Part shown: piece after piece, positions 11,669 to 21,162 of the stretch | Position numbering within the stretch: position 1 is the first letter of the stretch | Layout of the letters: the number at the start of each line of letters is the position of its first letter | Assembly (NCBI GenBank): GCA_902605645.1 | Contig: CACLDE010000005.1 | Coordinates: forward strand, 1-64,000 | Source: an uncultured Pelagibacteraceae bacterium | Lineage (GTDB): Bacteria; Pseudomonadota; Alphaproteobacteria; Pelagibacterales; Pelagibacteraceae | DNA: 64,000 bases | Direction: 5' to 3' | Translations under genes and position numbers: made by a program | The notes under the pieces: model-generated | The model's database searches: none | Seen by the model: only the letters and a program-made list of their open reading frames with translations | Told to the model about the DNA's origin: nothing

Positions 11669-12034
11669 TTATTTCTTTTTGTCTAAGGGATGATTGTTAC
11701 CATCAGCAACATTAATATTTTTAAGAGTAAATGTGTCTATTTCATCTATACAACCAATGTTAAATCCTGTTAAATTTGGATTTATTCTTGGGTTATGATG
11801 GGTATATATTCCACAGATTGAACAGAAATAATGTTTGGCGATCTTTGAGTGAAATTGATAAATTTTCAATTTGTCTTTACCTTTTGTAATTTTAAAATCA
11901 TCATTTTTAACAATCGACATAACAGCGCCTTTTCTTTTACAAATAGAACAATTACATCTCATTATCTTTTCGAATTCATCTGGCACATTAATCTCGGCTT
12001 CTACCTCACCGCAATGGCATTTAAGTTTTCTCAT
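11669..12034 (-). CDS. GFA/CENP-V family zinc-binding protein
   Basis: CHCGEVEAEI, CNCSICKRKGA, YFCSICGIYTHH zinc ligands. Confidence 0.85.
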   Translation of the reverse strand: MRKLKCHCGEVEAEINVPDEFEKIMRCNCSICKRKGAVMSIVKNDDFKITKGKDKLKIYQFHSKIAKHYFCSICGIYTHHNPRINPNLTGFNIGCIDEIDTFTLKNINVADGNNHPLDKKK

Positions 12035-12156
12035 GATAAATTATAACTCATTTCTTTACCGTAAAGTAATACTTATAAACATTGTAAATATTAGTGTTTT
12101 AAATGTTCACGTTTTGATTCTCTTATGACTCTATTTTAGACTCTTAATTCAACTTT

Positions 12157-13047
12157 TCAGTGTGTTACTTTTTGCGTGTCTCCCAATTCTATGTCCATAT
12201 TTTGGAATTTTTTTTTGTCCGATTTTGTAGAAATTATATATATAATAATATTAAATATAACGATCATAATCTGAAGTATTGGGGAAATCATTCCAAGGTA
12301 AGGGTGCAAATAAGAGAGTAAAACTAAAAATAATGCAGATCTTATAAATACGTTCATTTTAAAAACAGCAATAATTGAGAAAGAATGAATTATTAATTTT
12401 AATAATGACATTTTAGATGGGCCGAAATATCTTTTACCCCTTATGCAGTTGATGTTACCGAGGTTTGAAATTTTGTTTTTAAGAGTACTTGCAAAACAAT
12501 AGATAATTGTTTGCTCTTTAATTATTGTTTCAGAGTCGCTTTTAGTAATCAAACTATAGTTTCCAAAATTCATTAATTTCCCTGTAAATATTAGAGTGAG
12601 TATTTTGTGCAAAGAGTAGAGGAAAGTAAATATTGGGCCTTCCGATCTTTTCACTCTTTTAGCTACTACTGAAACATTTTTTAATTCTCTCGCTTTATTG
12701 ATTAAATCAGATATTTCTTCAGGTCTGTCTTCTCCGTCTGCATCCATTAAAATAATATTGTCAAATTTATAATTTTTTAAAGCATATTTAATACCATTGG
12801 CTATACTTATTGCATGTCCTTGATTTATTTTCATATTTAAGATTTCAATCGCTTTAATATTTGAAGGTAATGATATTAAAGGAACTTTTTCATCTGAACC
12901 ATCGTTGACTGCTATTAAATTAAATGAAATGTCTTTAAATCTTGATATTACCTTATTAATTTCATCTATCAATTTTGTAAATGAATCCCAATCGTTATAT
13001 ACCGGTGTAATGATTACAATATTTTTCATTTTGCTCCTATCATACAA
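12157..13047 (-). CDS. family 2 glycosyltransferase
   Basis: ITPVYNDWDSFTKLI, AVNDGSDE, NQGHAISIANGIKYAL, MDADGEDRPE. Confidence 0.85.
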   Translation of the reverse strand: MYDRSKMKNIVIITPVYNDWDSFTKLIDEINKVISRFKDISFNLIAVNDGSDEKVPLISLPSNIKAIEILNMKINQGHAISIANGIKYALKNYKFDNIILMDADGEDRPEEISDLINKARELKNVSVVAKRVKRSEGPIFTFLYSLHKILTLIFTGKLMNFGNYSLITKSDSETIIKEQTIIYCFASTLKNKISNLGNINCIRGKRYFGPSKMSLLKLIIHSFSIIAVFKMNVFIRSALFLVLLSYLHPYLGMISPILQIMIVIFNIIIYIISTKSDKKKFQNMDIELGDTQKVTH

Positions 13048-14399
13048 ATACCAATGGGTTTAATAGTACCATATATACCTGGGCAGAATTTTTTTAAAAT
13101 CTTTGGATTGCCGACATAAATAACTCCGGTGTCAGATGTTACTGAGGACAAATCATTTTCAATAGTGTTAAACCAGATCGGCCTAGAACTTAAATGGTAC
13201 GATAAGTTACCAGCGTACCATTCGTCACCTACTACGATTGAAATATTGTTTATAAAATTTTCATCCCATCTTCTTTGAACTAAATTTGATATTTCTCTAC
13301 CGGGATAATCTGTTCTTTTAAATTCATTAAAAAAAGAAATGTAGAGATAACTTACTGGGGATAAAATAAAAAAAACAAGAAATACAGACAAAAACTTTTT
13401 TAAATTTTTTTCATTCAAACAATCTTTAAAAATTTGAATTAATAGAACACCTAAAAATAAATAAAAAGGCGTCATCCACATTGTTCTTATTTTTGCTCCA
13501 GAAATTAAGGAAGTAATGAAAATTAATATAATTGGAAATAAATTGATAAATAATAAAAAATACTTATCTTTCTTCAAAATTTTAAAATTGATTTTTTTTA
13601 AATTACTTAATACCAATAGCATAATAGCAACTGGAGCCAAAATTCCTGTTTGCTTTAATAAAAACATTAAAGGATTATATATATGATTCTTAAAGCTGAC
13701 ATCTTCTATCCCAGTTCTATTTAAGGCATAAGAAATTGTTGCGAATTCATTATTATAGAGCCAAACAATATGTGGTGTCAAAAATATTATGAATATAAGA
13801 CTGGGAATTAAGAGTCTTATTTTAAAATTTTTTTTGTCAAGTAGAGTTAGAATAAAAATAATTTTTACTGATAAAATTAAATAAATAAAAAGATATTTGC
13901 TTAAAAAACCGATAGACATAAACAGACCTAATAGAATTAAATCTGAAATTTTTTGGTAATTTATTGACCTCCATGAGTAATAAACTACTAGTGCCCAAAA
14001 GGGTAGCTGACAAATATTTACATTAAATTCAGGAGAGGTAAAATTGTAAAAATATATTCCTTCTAATAGAAATACAGAACATAAAGAATATATTTTTTTT
14101 CTAAAAATTAAATTTGAGAATTTCCATACATATATGAAAGCTGTCACAACAAATATTTGACTTAATAGATAATAAGCCCAATCCTGATTACCAAAAAAAC
14201 TGTAAACAAGTTCTACTATAAAAGCACTCACTGGAGGGTGTTTTGAGTATCCCCAAGATAAATTGCTTCCCCAAGCCAAAGCTTCTATTGTGTCCAAAGG
14301 TAAATTAACGTTTGATAAAGTTGGAGCTACAGTCCAAATTATTAAATGAGATAATAAAAATATATAAAATAAAGTTTTATACTTATTTTTAATCAACAT
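13026..14399 (-). CDS. ArnT/PMT-like polytopic glycosyltransferase (GT39/83 type)
   Basis: Multi-TM; WGSNLSWGYSKHPPVSAFIVELVYSFFG N-terminal loop typical of PMT_2/ArnT proteins. Confidence 0.75.
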   Translation of the reverse strand: MLIKNKYKTLFYIFLLSHLIIWTVAPTLSNVNLPLDTIEALAWGSNLSWGYSKHPPVSAFIVELVYSFFGNQDWAYYLLSQIFVVTAFIYVWKFSNLIFRKKIYSLCSVFLLEGIYFYNFTSPEFNVNICQLPFWALVVYYSWRSINYQKISDLILLGLFMSIGFLSKYLFIYLILSVKIIFILTLLDKKNFKIRLLIPSLIFIIFLTPHIVWLYNNEFATISYALNRTGIEDVSFKNHIYNPLMFLLKQTGILAPVAIMLLVLSNLKKINFKILKKDKYFLLFINLFPIILIFITSLISGAKIRTMWMTPFYLFLGVLLIQIFKDCLNEKNLKKFLSVFLVFFILSPVSYLYISFFNEFKRTDYPGREISNLVQRRWDENFINNISIVVGDEWYAGNLSYHLSSRPIWFNTIENDLSSVTSDTGVIYVGNPKILKKFCPGIYGTIKPIGICMIGAK

Positions 14400-14472
14400 A
14401 ATTGTTAAATTAATACAATTTTAAGGCTATTGACACGCTTAAATTCAAATCTATACTCCCCCAAATTCGGCA

Positions 14473-14895
14473 ATGGTAAAAAAAACTAGTAATAAAAAAT
14501 ATACTCCAAGTCAAAAAGAGAAATATATGTGTGCAAAACACAAAAAATTTTTTACTGAAGAATTAGTCAGATGGAAAAAGGATATAATTAAAGCTAATAA
14601 TCTAGGAAATTTATTAAATTCTTCAGATGACAGCATGTCATCTGCTGATATGGTTGATCAAGCCTCATCTTACACGGATAAATCAGTAGAAATGAAAGCA
14701 TTAAATCGAAGCAGAAAATTAATAGCAAAAATAGACATGGCATTAAGACGAATAAAAGATGGAACCTATGGATATTGTGAAGAATCTGGTGAGCCAATCG
14801 GTATAAAAAGATTGATGGCAAGACCTATAGCGACATTAACCATTGAGGCACAAGAAAAACACGAGAGAGACGAAAAAATATTTGTTGACGATTAA
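14473..14895 (+). CDS. dksA: RNA polymerase-binding transcription factor DksA (single-Cys alphaproteobacterial type)
   Basis: DMVDQASSYTDKSVEMKALNRSRKLIAKIDMALRRIKDGTYGYCEESGEPIGIKRLMARPIATLTIEAQEKHERDE. Confidence 0.9.
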   Translation: MVKKTSNKKYTPSQKEKYMCAKHKKFFTEELVRWKKDIIKANNLGNLLNSSDDSMSSADMVDQASSYTDKSVEMKALNRSRKLIAKIDMALRRIKDGTYGYCEESGEPIGIKRLMARPIATLTIEAQEKHERDEKIFVDD

Positions 14896-15518
14896 GGATT
14901 TGGTATTTCCTCACCTTTTTTAAGAAGGTCATATCCTTTTTTTACTTGATCACGTGATGAAATTTCAGAGTACCATCTAGATAAATTTTTAAATTTTTTT
15001 AAACCTATATCATGCCAATCATGCCTAGCTATCCAAGGGAAAGTTGCAATATCTGCAATAGTATATTCATCGTACGCTAAAAATTTTGATTTTTCTAATC
15101 TCATATCTAATTCTAAATAAATCCTTTCACAAATTTTGAAATAACGTTCTTCTCCAAATTTACTTTTTCCTCGATTGTAATGATGAAACTGATGATGTTG
15201 TCCTAACATTGGACCTACATAAGCCATTTGTCCAATTAACCATTGATTTATAATCGTTCTTTTGTTTTGATTATAAAACATTCCGCTTTTTTCTGCCAAA
15301 TAAATTAATATAGCTCCTGATTCGAATAAACTTATGTTCTTATCATGATCAATTATTACAGGTATTTTTCTAAATGGACTTATTTTTTGAAACTCAGGTT
15401 TAAATTGCTCGTCCTTATTTATATTAATTTTTGTAATTTTGTATTTATAGCCTATTTCTTCGAGCATAATGGTAATTTTTTTTCCATTTGGAGTATTTGA
15501 AGTTAAAACTTCAATCAT
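14892..15518 (-). CDS. glutathione S-transferase family protein
   Basis: NTPNGKKITIMLEEIGYKY, FRKIPVIIDHD, LFESGAILIYLAEKSG; GST C-domain TIADIATFPWIARHDW. Confidence 0.88.
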   Translation of the reverse strand: MIEVLTSNTPNGKKITIMLEEIGYKYKITKININKDEQFKPEFQKISPFRKIPVIIDHDKNISLFESGAILIYLAEKSGMFYNQNKRTIINQWLIGQMAYVGPMLGQHHQFHHYNRGKSKFGEERYFKICERIYLELDMRLEKSKFLAYDEYTIADIATFPWIARHDWHDIGLKKFKNLSRWYSEISSRDQVKKGYDLLKKGEEIPNP

Positions 15519-16531
15519 TTTTTTATGCCAAGTCTATTTTGAATTTCTTTAGAGGATGTGGTGAATTCAAATCTATATTTTTCATTGGGTCTAGCTCTTT
15601 TAAAACATTCAACTGAAGCTAAGGCTGCCTCATGAAAACCAGAAAGAATTAATTTAAGTTTTCCAGGATAACTACAAATATCTCCTATCGCAAAAATTCC
15701 AGGTTTATTTGTTTGGAAGTTTTCAGTGTTTACTTCTATTGTTTTTTTATTCATGTTCAATCCCCACTCTACAATTGGCCCTAGTTGCATAATCAAACCA
15801 AAAAAACCTAAGATAATATCAGTTTCTATTTTTTCTATTTTTTCATTATCATCTTTTATTTTTATAAATTTTAATTCTTTATCATCGTTGATTGAATGTA
15901 TTTGAAAAGGTGTTTTAATCGAAATCTTTCCCTCATTTTTTAATTTATCTAATATTTTTAAAGTATGTGGAGCGCCTCGAAATTCATTGCGTCTGTGTAT
16001 TAATGTTACTTTCGAGTATTTTGATAGTTCTAATGCCCAATCCAAAGCTGAGTCTCCGCCCCCGAATATTGAAATTTTTTTGTTTTTAAGTAAAGTTTTA
16101 TCAGTAACTGAATAAAAAACTGATTTACCCTCAAATTTTGTTAATTCTTTAAGCGGTAATTTTCTTGGTTCGAATGATCCTACGCCACCAGCAATAATTA
16201 TGTTTGGTGTTACAAAAGTTTTACTTCTGTTTGTTTTTAAGATCCATTCACCCTTATCTTCTTTGATTTCTTGGACTCTTTCATTTAAATGAACTTTAGT
16301 ACCAAAAGGTTTTATCTGTTGTAATAAATTATCTGTTAGAGATTTACCGCTACACTCGGGAACAGCTGGTATATCATAAATAGGTTTATCAGGATAAAGC
16401 TCTATACATTGTCCACCAGCTTTATCAAGGTTATCTATTACTTCTGACTTTAATCCTTTTATTCCAAGTTGATGGACTGTAAAAAGTCCTACAGGACCAG
16501 CTCCAATTATAACCACATCGGTTTTAATCAT
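15515..16531 (-). CDS. ferredoxin/thioredoxin-type NADP+ reductase (TrxB-like FNR)
   Basis: VVIIGAGPVGLF FAD motif, FGGGDSALDWALEL NADP motif, no CxxC; real start probably MIKTDVV at 16531 in a TAATG overlap with the ferredoxin stop (listed ORF extends to 16597). Confidence 0.85.
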   Translation of the reverse strand: MIKTDVVIIGAGPVGLFTVHQLGIKGLKSEVIDNLDKAGGQCIELYPDKPIYDIPAVPECSGKSLTDNLLQQIKPFGTKVHLNERVQEIKEDKGEWILKTNRSKTFVTPNIIIAGGVGSFEPRKLPLKELTKFEGKSVFYSVTDKTLLKNKKISIFGGGDSALDWALELSKYSKVTLIHRRNEFRGAPHTLKILDKLKNEGKISIKTPFQIHSINDDKELKFIKIKDDNEKIEKIETDIILGFFGLIMQLGPIVEWGLNMNKKTIEVNTENFQTNKPGIFAIGDICSYPGKLKLILSGFHEAALASVECFKRARPNEKYRFEFTTSSKEIQNRLGIKK

Positions 16532-16851
16532 TAAGTTTGTTTCTCCGGCGTTGTTACCGTTAATCCATCTAATTCCTCTGAGACTATAATCTGACAACTT
16601 AATCTACTATTTTTCTCTGGTTTATATGCCATGTCAATCATATCATTTTCAGCATCCTCTGCTTTAGGAAGTTTATTAAACCATGAATCTTCGACATAAA
16701 CGTGGCAAGTTGCACAAGCCATTGATCCACCGCAATCAGCATCAATTCCAGAAATATTGTTTTGTACAGCTCCTTCCATAACTGTTAGTCCATTTTCTAC
16801 GTCAATCGTTTTAGAATTTCCGGCTTGGTCAATGTATGTAATTTTTGGCAT
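16531..16851 (-). CDS. 2Fe-2S ferredoxin (adrenodoxin type)
   Basis: [17 protein letters not shown] plus later SRLSCQI cysteine. Confidence 0.92.
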   Translation of the reverse strand: MPKITYIDQAGNSKTIDVENGLTVMEGAVQNNISGIDADCGGSMACATCHVYVEDSWFNKLPKAEDAENDMIDMAYKPEKNSRLSCQIIVSEELDGLTVTTPEKQT

Positions 16852-16875
16852 TTAATTTAATATAATTATCTAAAG

Positions 16876-16912
16876 AAAAAGGGCAAGCACGCAAAACGTA
16901 CCCGCCCTTTTA
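16876..16912 (-). terminator. Putative intrinsic terminator between proteorhodopsin and ferredoxin
   Basis: aaaagggc ... gcccttt(t) inverted repeat in a short intergenic gap. Confidence 0.65.
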
Positions 16913-16927
16913 AAGTTTATGATCTAA

Positions 16928-17698
16928 TTATCTAGATGCTAATCTTGTATTTTGCATCGCAGCTGCCCAAATCACAAGACCGAAAGCGATCTTATTGATA
17001 AAGTCAGCAAGGTTGTAGATAATGTTTAATGCATTCGCATCAACGCCACCAGTTAAATAACCGAATACATATCCTAAAGGATATATAGCCCAACCGATTG
17101 TTACGATAATCCTCATTGCACTGAACGCAGTTGACATAGCCTTGTTACCAGACTTAGCAGCTGCAGTTCCAGCTTCACCTGAGAATATTTCAAACAAGAT
17201 GTAGATCCATCCAGCCATTCCTATTACGAAACCTACGAATGGTTGTATGTAACCAGCTTCACCTAAGTAACCACCGATTAACATTACTAAAGAACCAATT
17301 AATAGCTTCCAAAATATAGAAGTTGGCACCTTTCTTACAGCTGCCAAGATTAGATAGAATTCTACCATTTGAAGTGGCACAGTAATTAACCAATCAATAT
17401 ATCTGTATACTGTTGGCGTATCACCTGTTGTCACCCAAACGTCTCGCATATACATGTAATGGATAAACGCAACACCAGTAACTAGTCCAGCTACTGAAAT
17501 TGATGTTCTCCAAGATGCTGCTACCGTACCTCTTTCAGCGAAAAAGAATACTGTAGTTGCGATCATACCCATAGACACAAGCCAGAAAGATATTCCTACG
17601 AAATCTCCTGTCTCAAGCATAGGCGTCGCAGCATTAGCTGAACCAGTAATACCTAAAAAGGCAACTGCCGCTAAAGCTATTAGACTTAATTTTCTCAT
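16928..17698 (-). CDS. proteorhodopsin (light-driven proton pump)
   Basis: 7-TM; YRYIDWLITVPLQMVEFYLILAA with D/T/E proton-pump residues; retinal Lys in NLADFINKIAFGLVIW; SD AGGGAGG before ATG. Confidence 0.96.
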   Translation of the reverse strand: MRKLSLIALAAVAFLGITGSANAATPMLETGDFVGISFWLVSMGMIATTVFFFAERGTVAASWRTSISVAGLVTGVAFIHYMYMRDVWVTTGDTPTVYRYIDWLITVPLQMVEFYLILAAVRKVPTSIFWKLLIGSLVMLIGGYLGEAGYIQPFVGFVIGMAGWIYILFEIFSGEAGTAAAKSGNKAMSTAFSAMRIIVTIGWAIYPLGYVFGYLTGGVDANALNIIYNLADFINKIAFGLVIWAAAMQNTRLASR

Positions 17699-17730
17699 GA
17701 AAACCTCCCTCGTTAGTTAGTTTTCTATTT

Positions 17731-17748
17731 TAGTTTATTAATAAACTA
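17731..17748. promoter_or_regulatory. 18-bp perfect palindrome in proteorhodopsin upstream region (candidate operator or leader hairpin)
   Basis: TAGTTTATTAATAAACTA equals its own reverse complement, 33-50 nt upstream of the start codon. Confidence 0.4.
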
Positions 17749-17925
17749 TCTAATAAATGACCAATCGATCATTACTAGATTAGCTGGTCGGAACCATAAT
17801 AAAAATCAGAGTTACAGTGAAGTCTTTTTTTTAATAAAAAAGCCGCATTTTAAAGGTTTTTTTGGTTTTTTTTGGGGATATTTCTGTTTAGTATGGGTTA
17901 AACACATAATTTCATAGGGGTTGAT

Positions 17926-19824
17926 TTGCAGGGCAAATATAAGGAAATATACGATTCTTCGATAAGCCAAAAAGAGAATTTTTGGAAGGAAGTTGCTGAA
18001 AGTATATTTTGGTATAAAAAGCCAACAAAAATTTTAAACTCTTCTAACCCTCCTTTTTATAAGTGGTATGAAGATGGTGTAACTAACACCTGCTACAATG
18101 CAATTGATTTTCATATAGATAACGGTAGAGGAGAAAAGTTAGCTATTATTTACGATAGTCCAATTACTGACTCAAAAAAAACTTTTACTTACAATCAGCT
18201 TAAAGAAAAAGTTTCTTTGTTTGCTGGAGCGCTTAAAAATCAAGGTATAAACAAAGGTGATCGTGTAATAATTTATATGCCTATGATACCAGAAGCGGTA
18301 ATAGCAATGTTGGCGTGTGGAAGAATAGGTGCAGTTCATTCAGTTGTCTTTGGTGGTTTTGCTGCAAATGAATTAGCTAGCAGAATAGATGACTCTAAAG
18401 CAAAAATTATTGTTTCTGCTTCTTGTGGTTATGAACCTGGACGTGTTGTTGAATATAAACCATTGCTTAATAAAGCTTTAGAACTATCAAAACACAAACC
18501 TAACAAATGTATAATTTTTCAAAGAGAAAAAAATAAAGCAGTTCTAGACTCAAAAATAGATATAGACTGGGAAGACTCCCTTAAGGATGCGAAAAATGAA
18601 GATTGTGTTGAAATGAATGCAAACGATTACGCTTACATACTTTATACATCAGGAACAACAGGTCTTCCTAAAGGTATAGTGAGAGATATTGGTGGACACA
18701 TAGTAGCGCTTAAATGGACTATGAAAAATATTTATAATATTAATCAAGATGATGTTTGGTGGTCAGCCAGTGATATTGGATGGATAGTTGGTCACTCTTA
18801 TATCGTATATGCACCATTATTTTATGGATGTACTACAATTCTTTTTGAGGGAAAACCAGTTGGAACTCCTGATGCAGGAGTTTTTTGGAGAGTAATTTCT
18901 GAACATAAAGTAAAATCTTTATTTACTGCTCCAACTGCTATCAGAGCAATTAAAAAAGAAGATCCAGAAGGTAAATTTTTCAAAAAATATGATTTAAGTA
19001 ACTTTGATACCTTGTTTTTAGCTGGTGAAAGAGCTGACCCCGATACAATAAAATGGTTTGAAAATTTGTCGAATTCACCAGTTATAGATCATTGGTGGCA
19101 AACAGAGACGAGTTGGGCAATTACATCTAGCTGTACTGGTATAGAAAAGTTTCCAGTTAAATACGGCTCTGCATTTAAACCAGTGCCCGGATACGATCTT
19201 AAAGTTTTAAATTCTGAGGGAAAAGAAGTTGGTCCTGGAAAAATGGGAGATATAGTTGTGAAACTTCCCTTGCCTCCAGGTACATTTCCAACTTTATGGG
19301 GAGCAGACAAAAGATATAAAGAAAATTATATGACTAATTACCCAGGTTATTATCAAACGTATGATGCGGGACATATTGATGAAGATGGATACGTTTGGAT
19401 AATGTCTAGAACCGACGATATTATAAATGTTGCTGGACATCGACTTTCAACCGGAGCAATTGAAGAAGTGCTAGCTGAACATAAATCTGTTGCTGAATGT
19501 GCGGTACTAGGTATTGCAGATAAACTTAAAGGGCAATTACCAATTGGACTGTTGGCTCTTAAGGCCGGCGTACAACAAAAAAATGAGGAAATAATAAAAG
19601 AATGTGTTTCAATGGTAAGAGATAAAGTTGGTCCAGTTGCAGCCTTTAAAATAGCTATTGTTGTAAAAAGATTACCAAAAACAAGATCTGGAAAAATATT
19701 AAGAGGAACTGTGAGAAAAATTGCAGATAATGAGCCTTACAAAATGCCAGCTACAATTGATGATCCGTTAATTCTCGACGAGATTAAAGAGGATTTAATT
19801 AAAAATAATATTTTAAAAAATTAA
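17926..19824 (+). CDS. prpE: acyl-CoA synthetase, propionyl-CoA synthetase-like (TTG start)
   Basis: AMP-binding motif YILYTSGTTGLPKGIVRDIGGH, VAGHRLSTGAIEEVL, LPKTRSGKILRGTVRKIAD. Confidence 0.88.
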   Translation: MQGKYKEIYDSSISQKENFWKEVAESIFWYKKPTKILNSSNPPFYKWYEDGVTNTCYNAIDFHIDNGRGEKLAIIYDSPITDSKKTFTYNQLKEKVSLFAGALKNQGINKGDRVIIYMPMIPEAVIAMLACGRIGAVHSVVFGGFAANELASRIDDSKAKIIVSASCGYEPGRVVEYKPLLNKALELSKHKPNKCIIFQREKNKAVLDSKIDIDWEDSLKDAKNEDCVEMNANDYAYILYTSGTTGLPKGIVRDIGGHIVALKWTMKNIYNINQDDVWWSASDIGWIVGHSYIVYAPLFYGCTTILFEGKPVGTPDAGVFWRVISEHKVKSLFTAPTAIRAIKKEDPEGKFFKKYDLSNFDTLFLAGERADPDTIKWFENLSNSPVIDHWWQTETSWAITSSCTGIEKFPVKYGSAFKPVPGYDLKVLNSEGKEVGPGKMGDIVVKLPLPPGTFPTLWGADKRYKENYMTNYPGYYQTYDAGHIDEDGYVWIMSRTDDIINVAGHRLSTGAIEEVLAEHKSVAECAVLGIADKLKGQLPIGLLALKAGVQQKNEEIIKECVSMVRDKVGPVAAFKIAIVVKRLPKTRSGKILRGTVRKIADNEPYKMPATIDDPLILDEIKEDLIKNNILKN

Positions 19825-21126
19825 AGGTTTTCCTTTAGACTCTTCTATTACTTTTCCATCAGTCATTACTAAAATTCCATTTATAATTGTTCCTATTGGA
19901 AATCCCTTTACTTTATAGTTATGAAATGGTGTCCAACCACACTTACTTGCAATCATATCATTTGTAATTGTCACTTCTTTATTCATATCGACTATAGTCA
20001 AATCAGCATCATAACCCTCTTTAATAAAACCTTTATTTTTAATTCCAAATATTCGGCAAGGATTTTCACACATCAAATTTATGAGTTGGTTAAGAGTTAA
20101 TTTCCCATTATTAACATGATCAATCATAACTGGAAAAATAGTTTGAACTCCCGGCATCCCTGATGGAGTATTAGGATATTCTTTATCTTTATTAATCTTT
20201 AAATGAGGTGCATGATCTGATCCTAACACATCAACAATATTATTTTTAATGGCATTCCAAAGCCGATCATAATGTTCTTTGCCGCGTAATGGTGGATTCA
20301 TTTGAGCATAGGTACCTAATTTTTCATAACAATCTGGAGCATACATTGTTAAATGTTGAGGAGTAGTTTCGAAGGTAACATTTTTTTTATGCATTGATAA
20401 AAAATCTACTTCTTCTTTAGTGGTAACATGCAATATATGGATTTTTTTATTAAATCTTTCTGCGATTTTTACCATTCTACGAGTTGATGATATTGCACAT
20501 TCAACGTTTCTCCATTCAGGGTGAGAATGAACATCCCCTTTTTTTATAAATTTTTTTCGTAAATTAATAATCTCCTCATCTTCAGAATGAATAGAAACAA
20601 CTCTATCGCTACTTGATATTACTTTTTCAATATCAGCCTCTTTATCCACCAATAAGTTTCCTGTAGAGGAACCGGCAAAAAGTTTAACACCGCAGCAACC
20701 TTCAACATTTTTAAGTTTCCCAAGTTGATCAGTATTTGTAGGAGTTGCTCCAAAGTAAAATGCGTAATTACTATGCATTCTATTTTTAGCTGCTTGAAGT
20801 TTCTTCTCAAATTCAACTAGATTAGCTGTAGGTGGATTAGTATTAGGCATTTCAAATAAAGATGTCACACCTCCAAGAACTGCAGCTCTACTTCCACTCT
20901 CTAAGTCTTCAGCATCTGTGGAACCTGGCTCTCTAAAATGAACTTGAGTATCTATAATGCCTGGTAAAACAACTTTGTTTTTCGCATCATAAACTTTATG
21001 ATTATTAAGATCTGCTTTACCGATTGATCTAATTTTCCCTTCTGATATTGTAATATCAGAGTTTTCTAGCTTACCATTGATATAACAAGATCCGTTTTTA
21101 ATGATGAGACTATTATTATCAGACAT
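19813..21126 (-). CDS. pyrC: dihydroorotase
   Basis: LPGIIDTQVHFREPG, MPNTNPPT, VLGSDHAPH; likely start MSDNNSLIIKNG at 21126 rather than 21177. Confidence 0.87.
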   Translation of the reverse strand: MSDNNSLIIKNGSCYINGKLENSDITISEGKIRSIGKADLNNHKVYDAKNKVVLPGIIDTQVHFREPGSTDAEDLESGSRAAVLGGVTSLFEMPNTNPPTANLVEFEKKLQAAKNRMHSNYAFYFGATPTNTDQLGKLKNVEGCCGVKLFAGSSTGNLLVDKEADIEKVISSSDRVVSIHSEDEEIINLRKKFIKKGDVHSHPEWRNVECAISSTRRMVKIAERFNKKIHILHVTTKEEVDFLSMHKKNVTFETTPQHLTMYAPDCYEKLGTYAQMNPPLRGKEHYDRLWNAIKNNIVDVLGSDHAPHLKINKDKEYPNTPSGMPGVQTIFPVMIDHVNNGKLTLNQLINLMCENPCRIFGIKNKGFIKEGYDADLTIVDMNKEVTITNDMIASKCGWTPFHNYKVKGFPIGTIINGILVMTDGKVIEESKGKPLIF

Positions 21127-21162
21127 AAGTAATAAGTATAATATACAATAAAAATTATTTAA

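Noticed and set aside
11849-12128. Two overlapping plus-strand ORFs (65 and 85 aa)
   Set aside because: Mostly antisense to the GFA-family gene; no start context or motif support.
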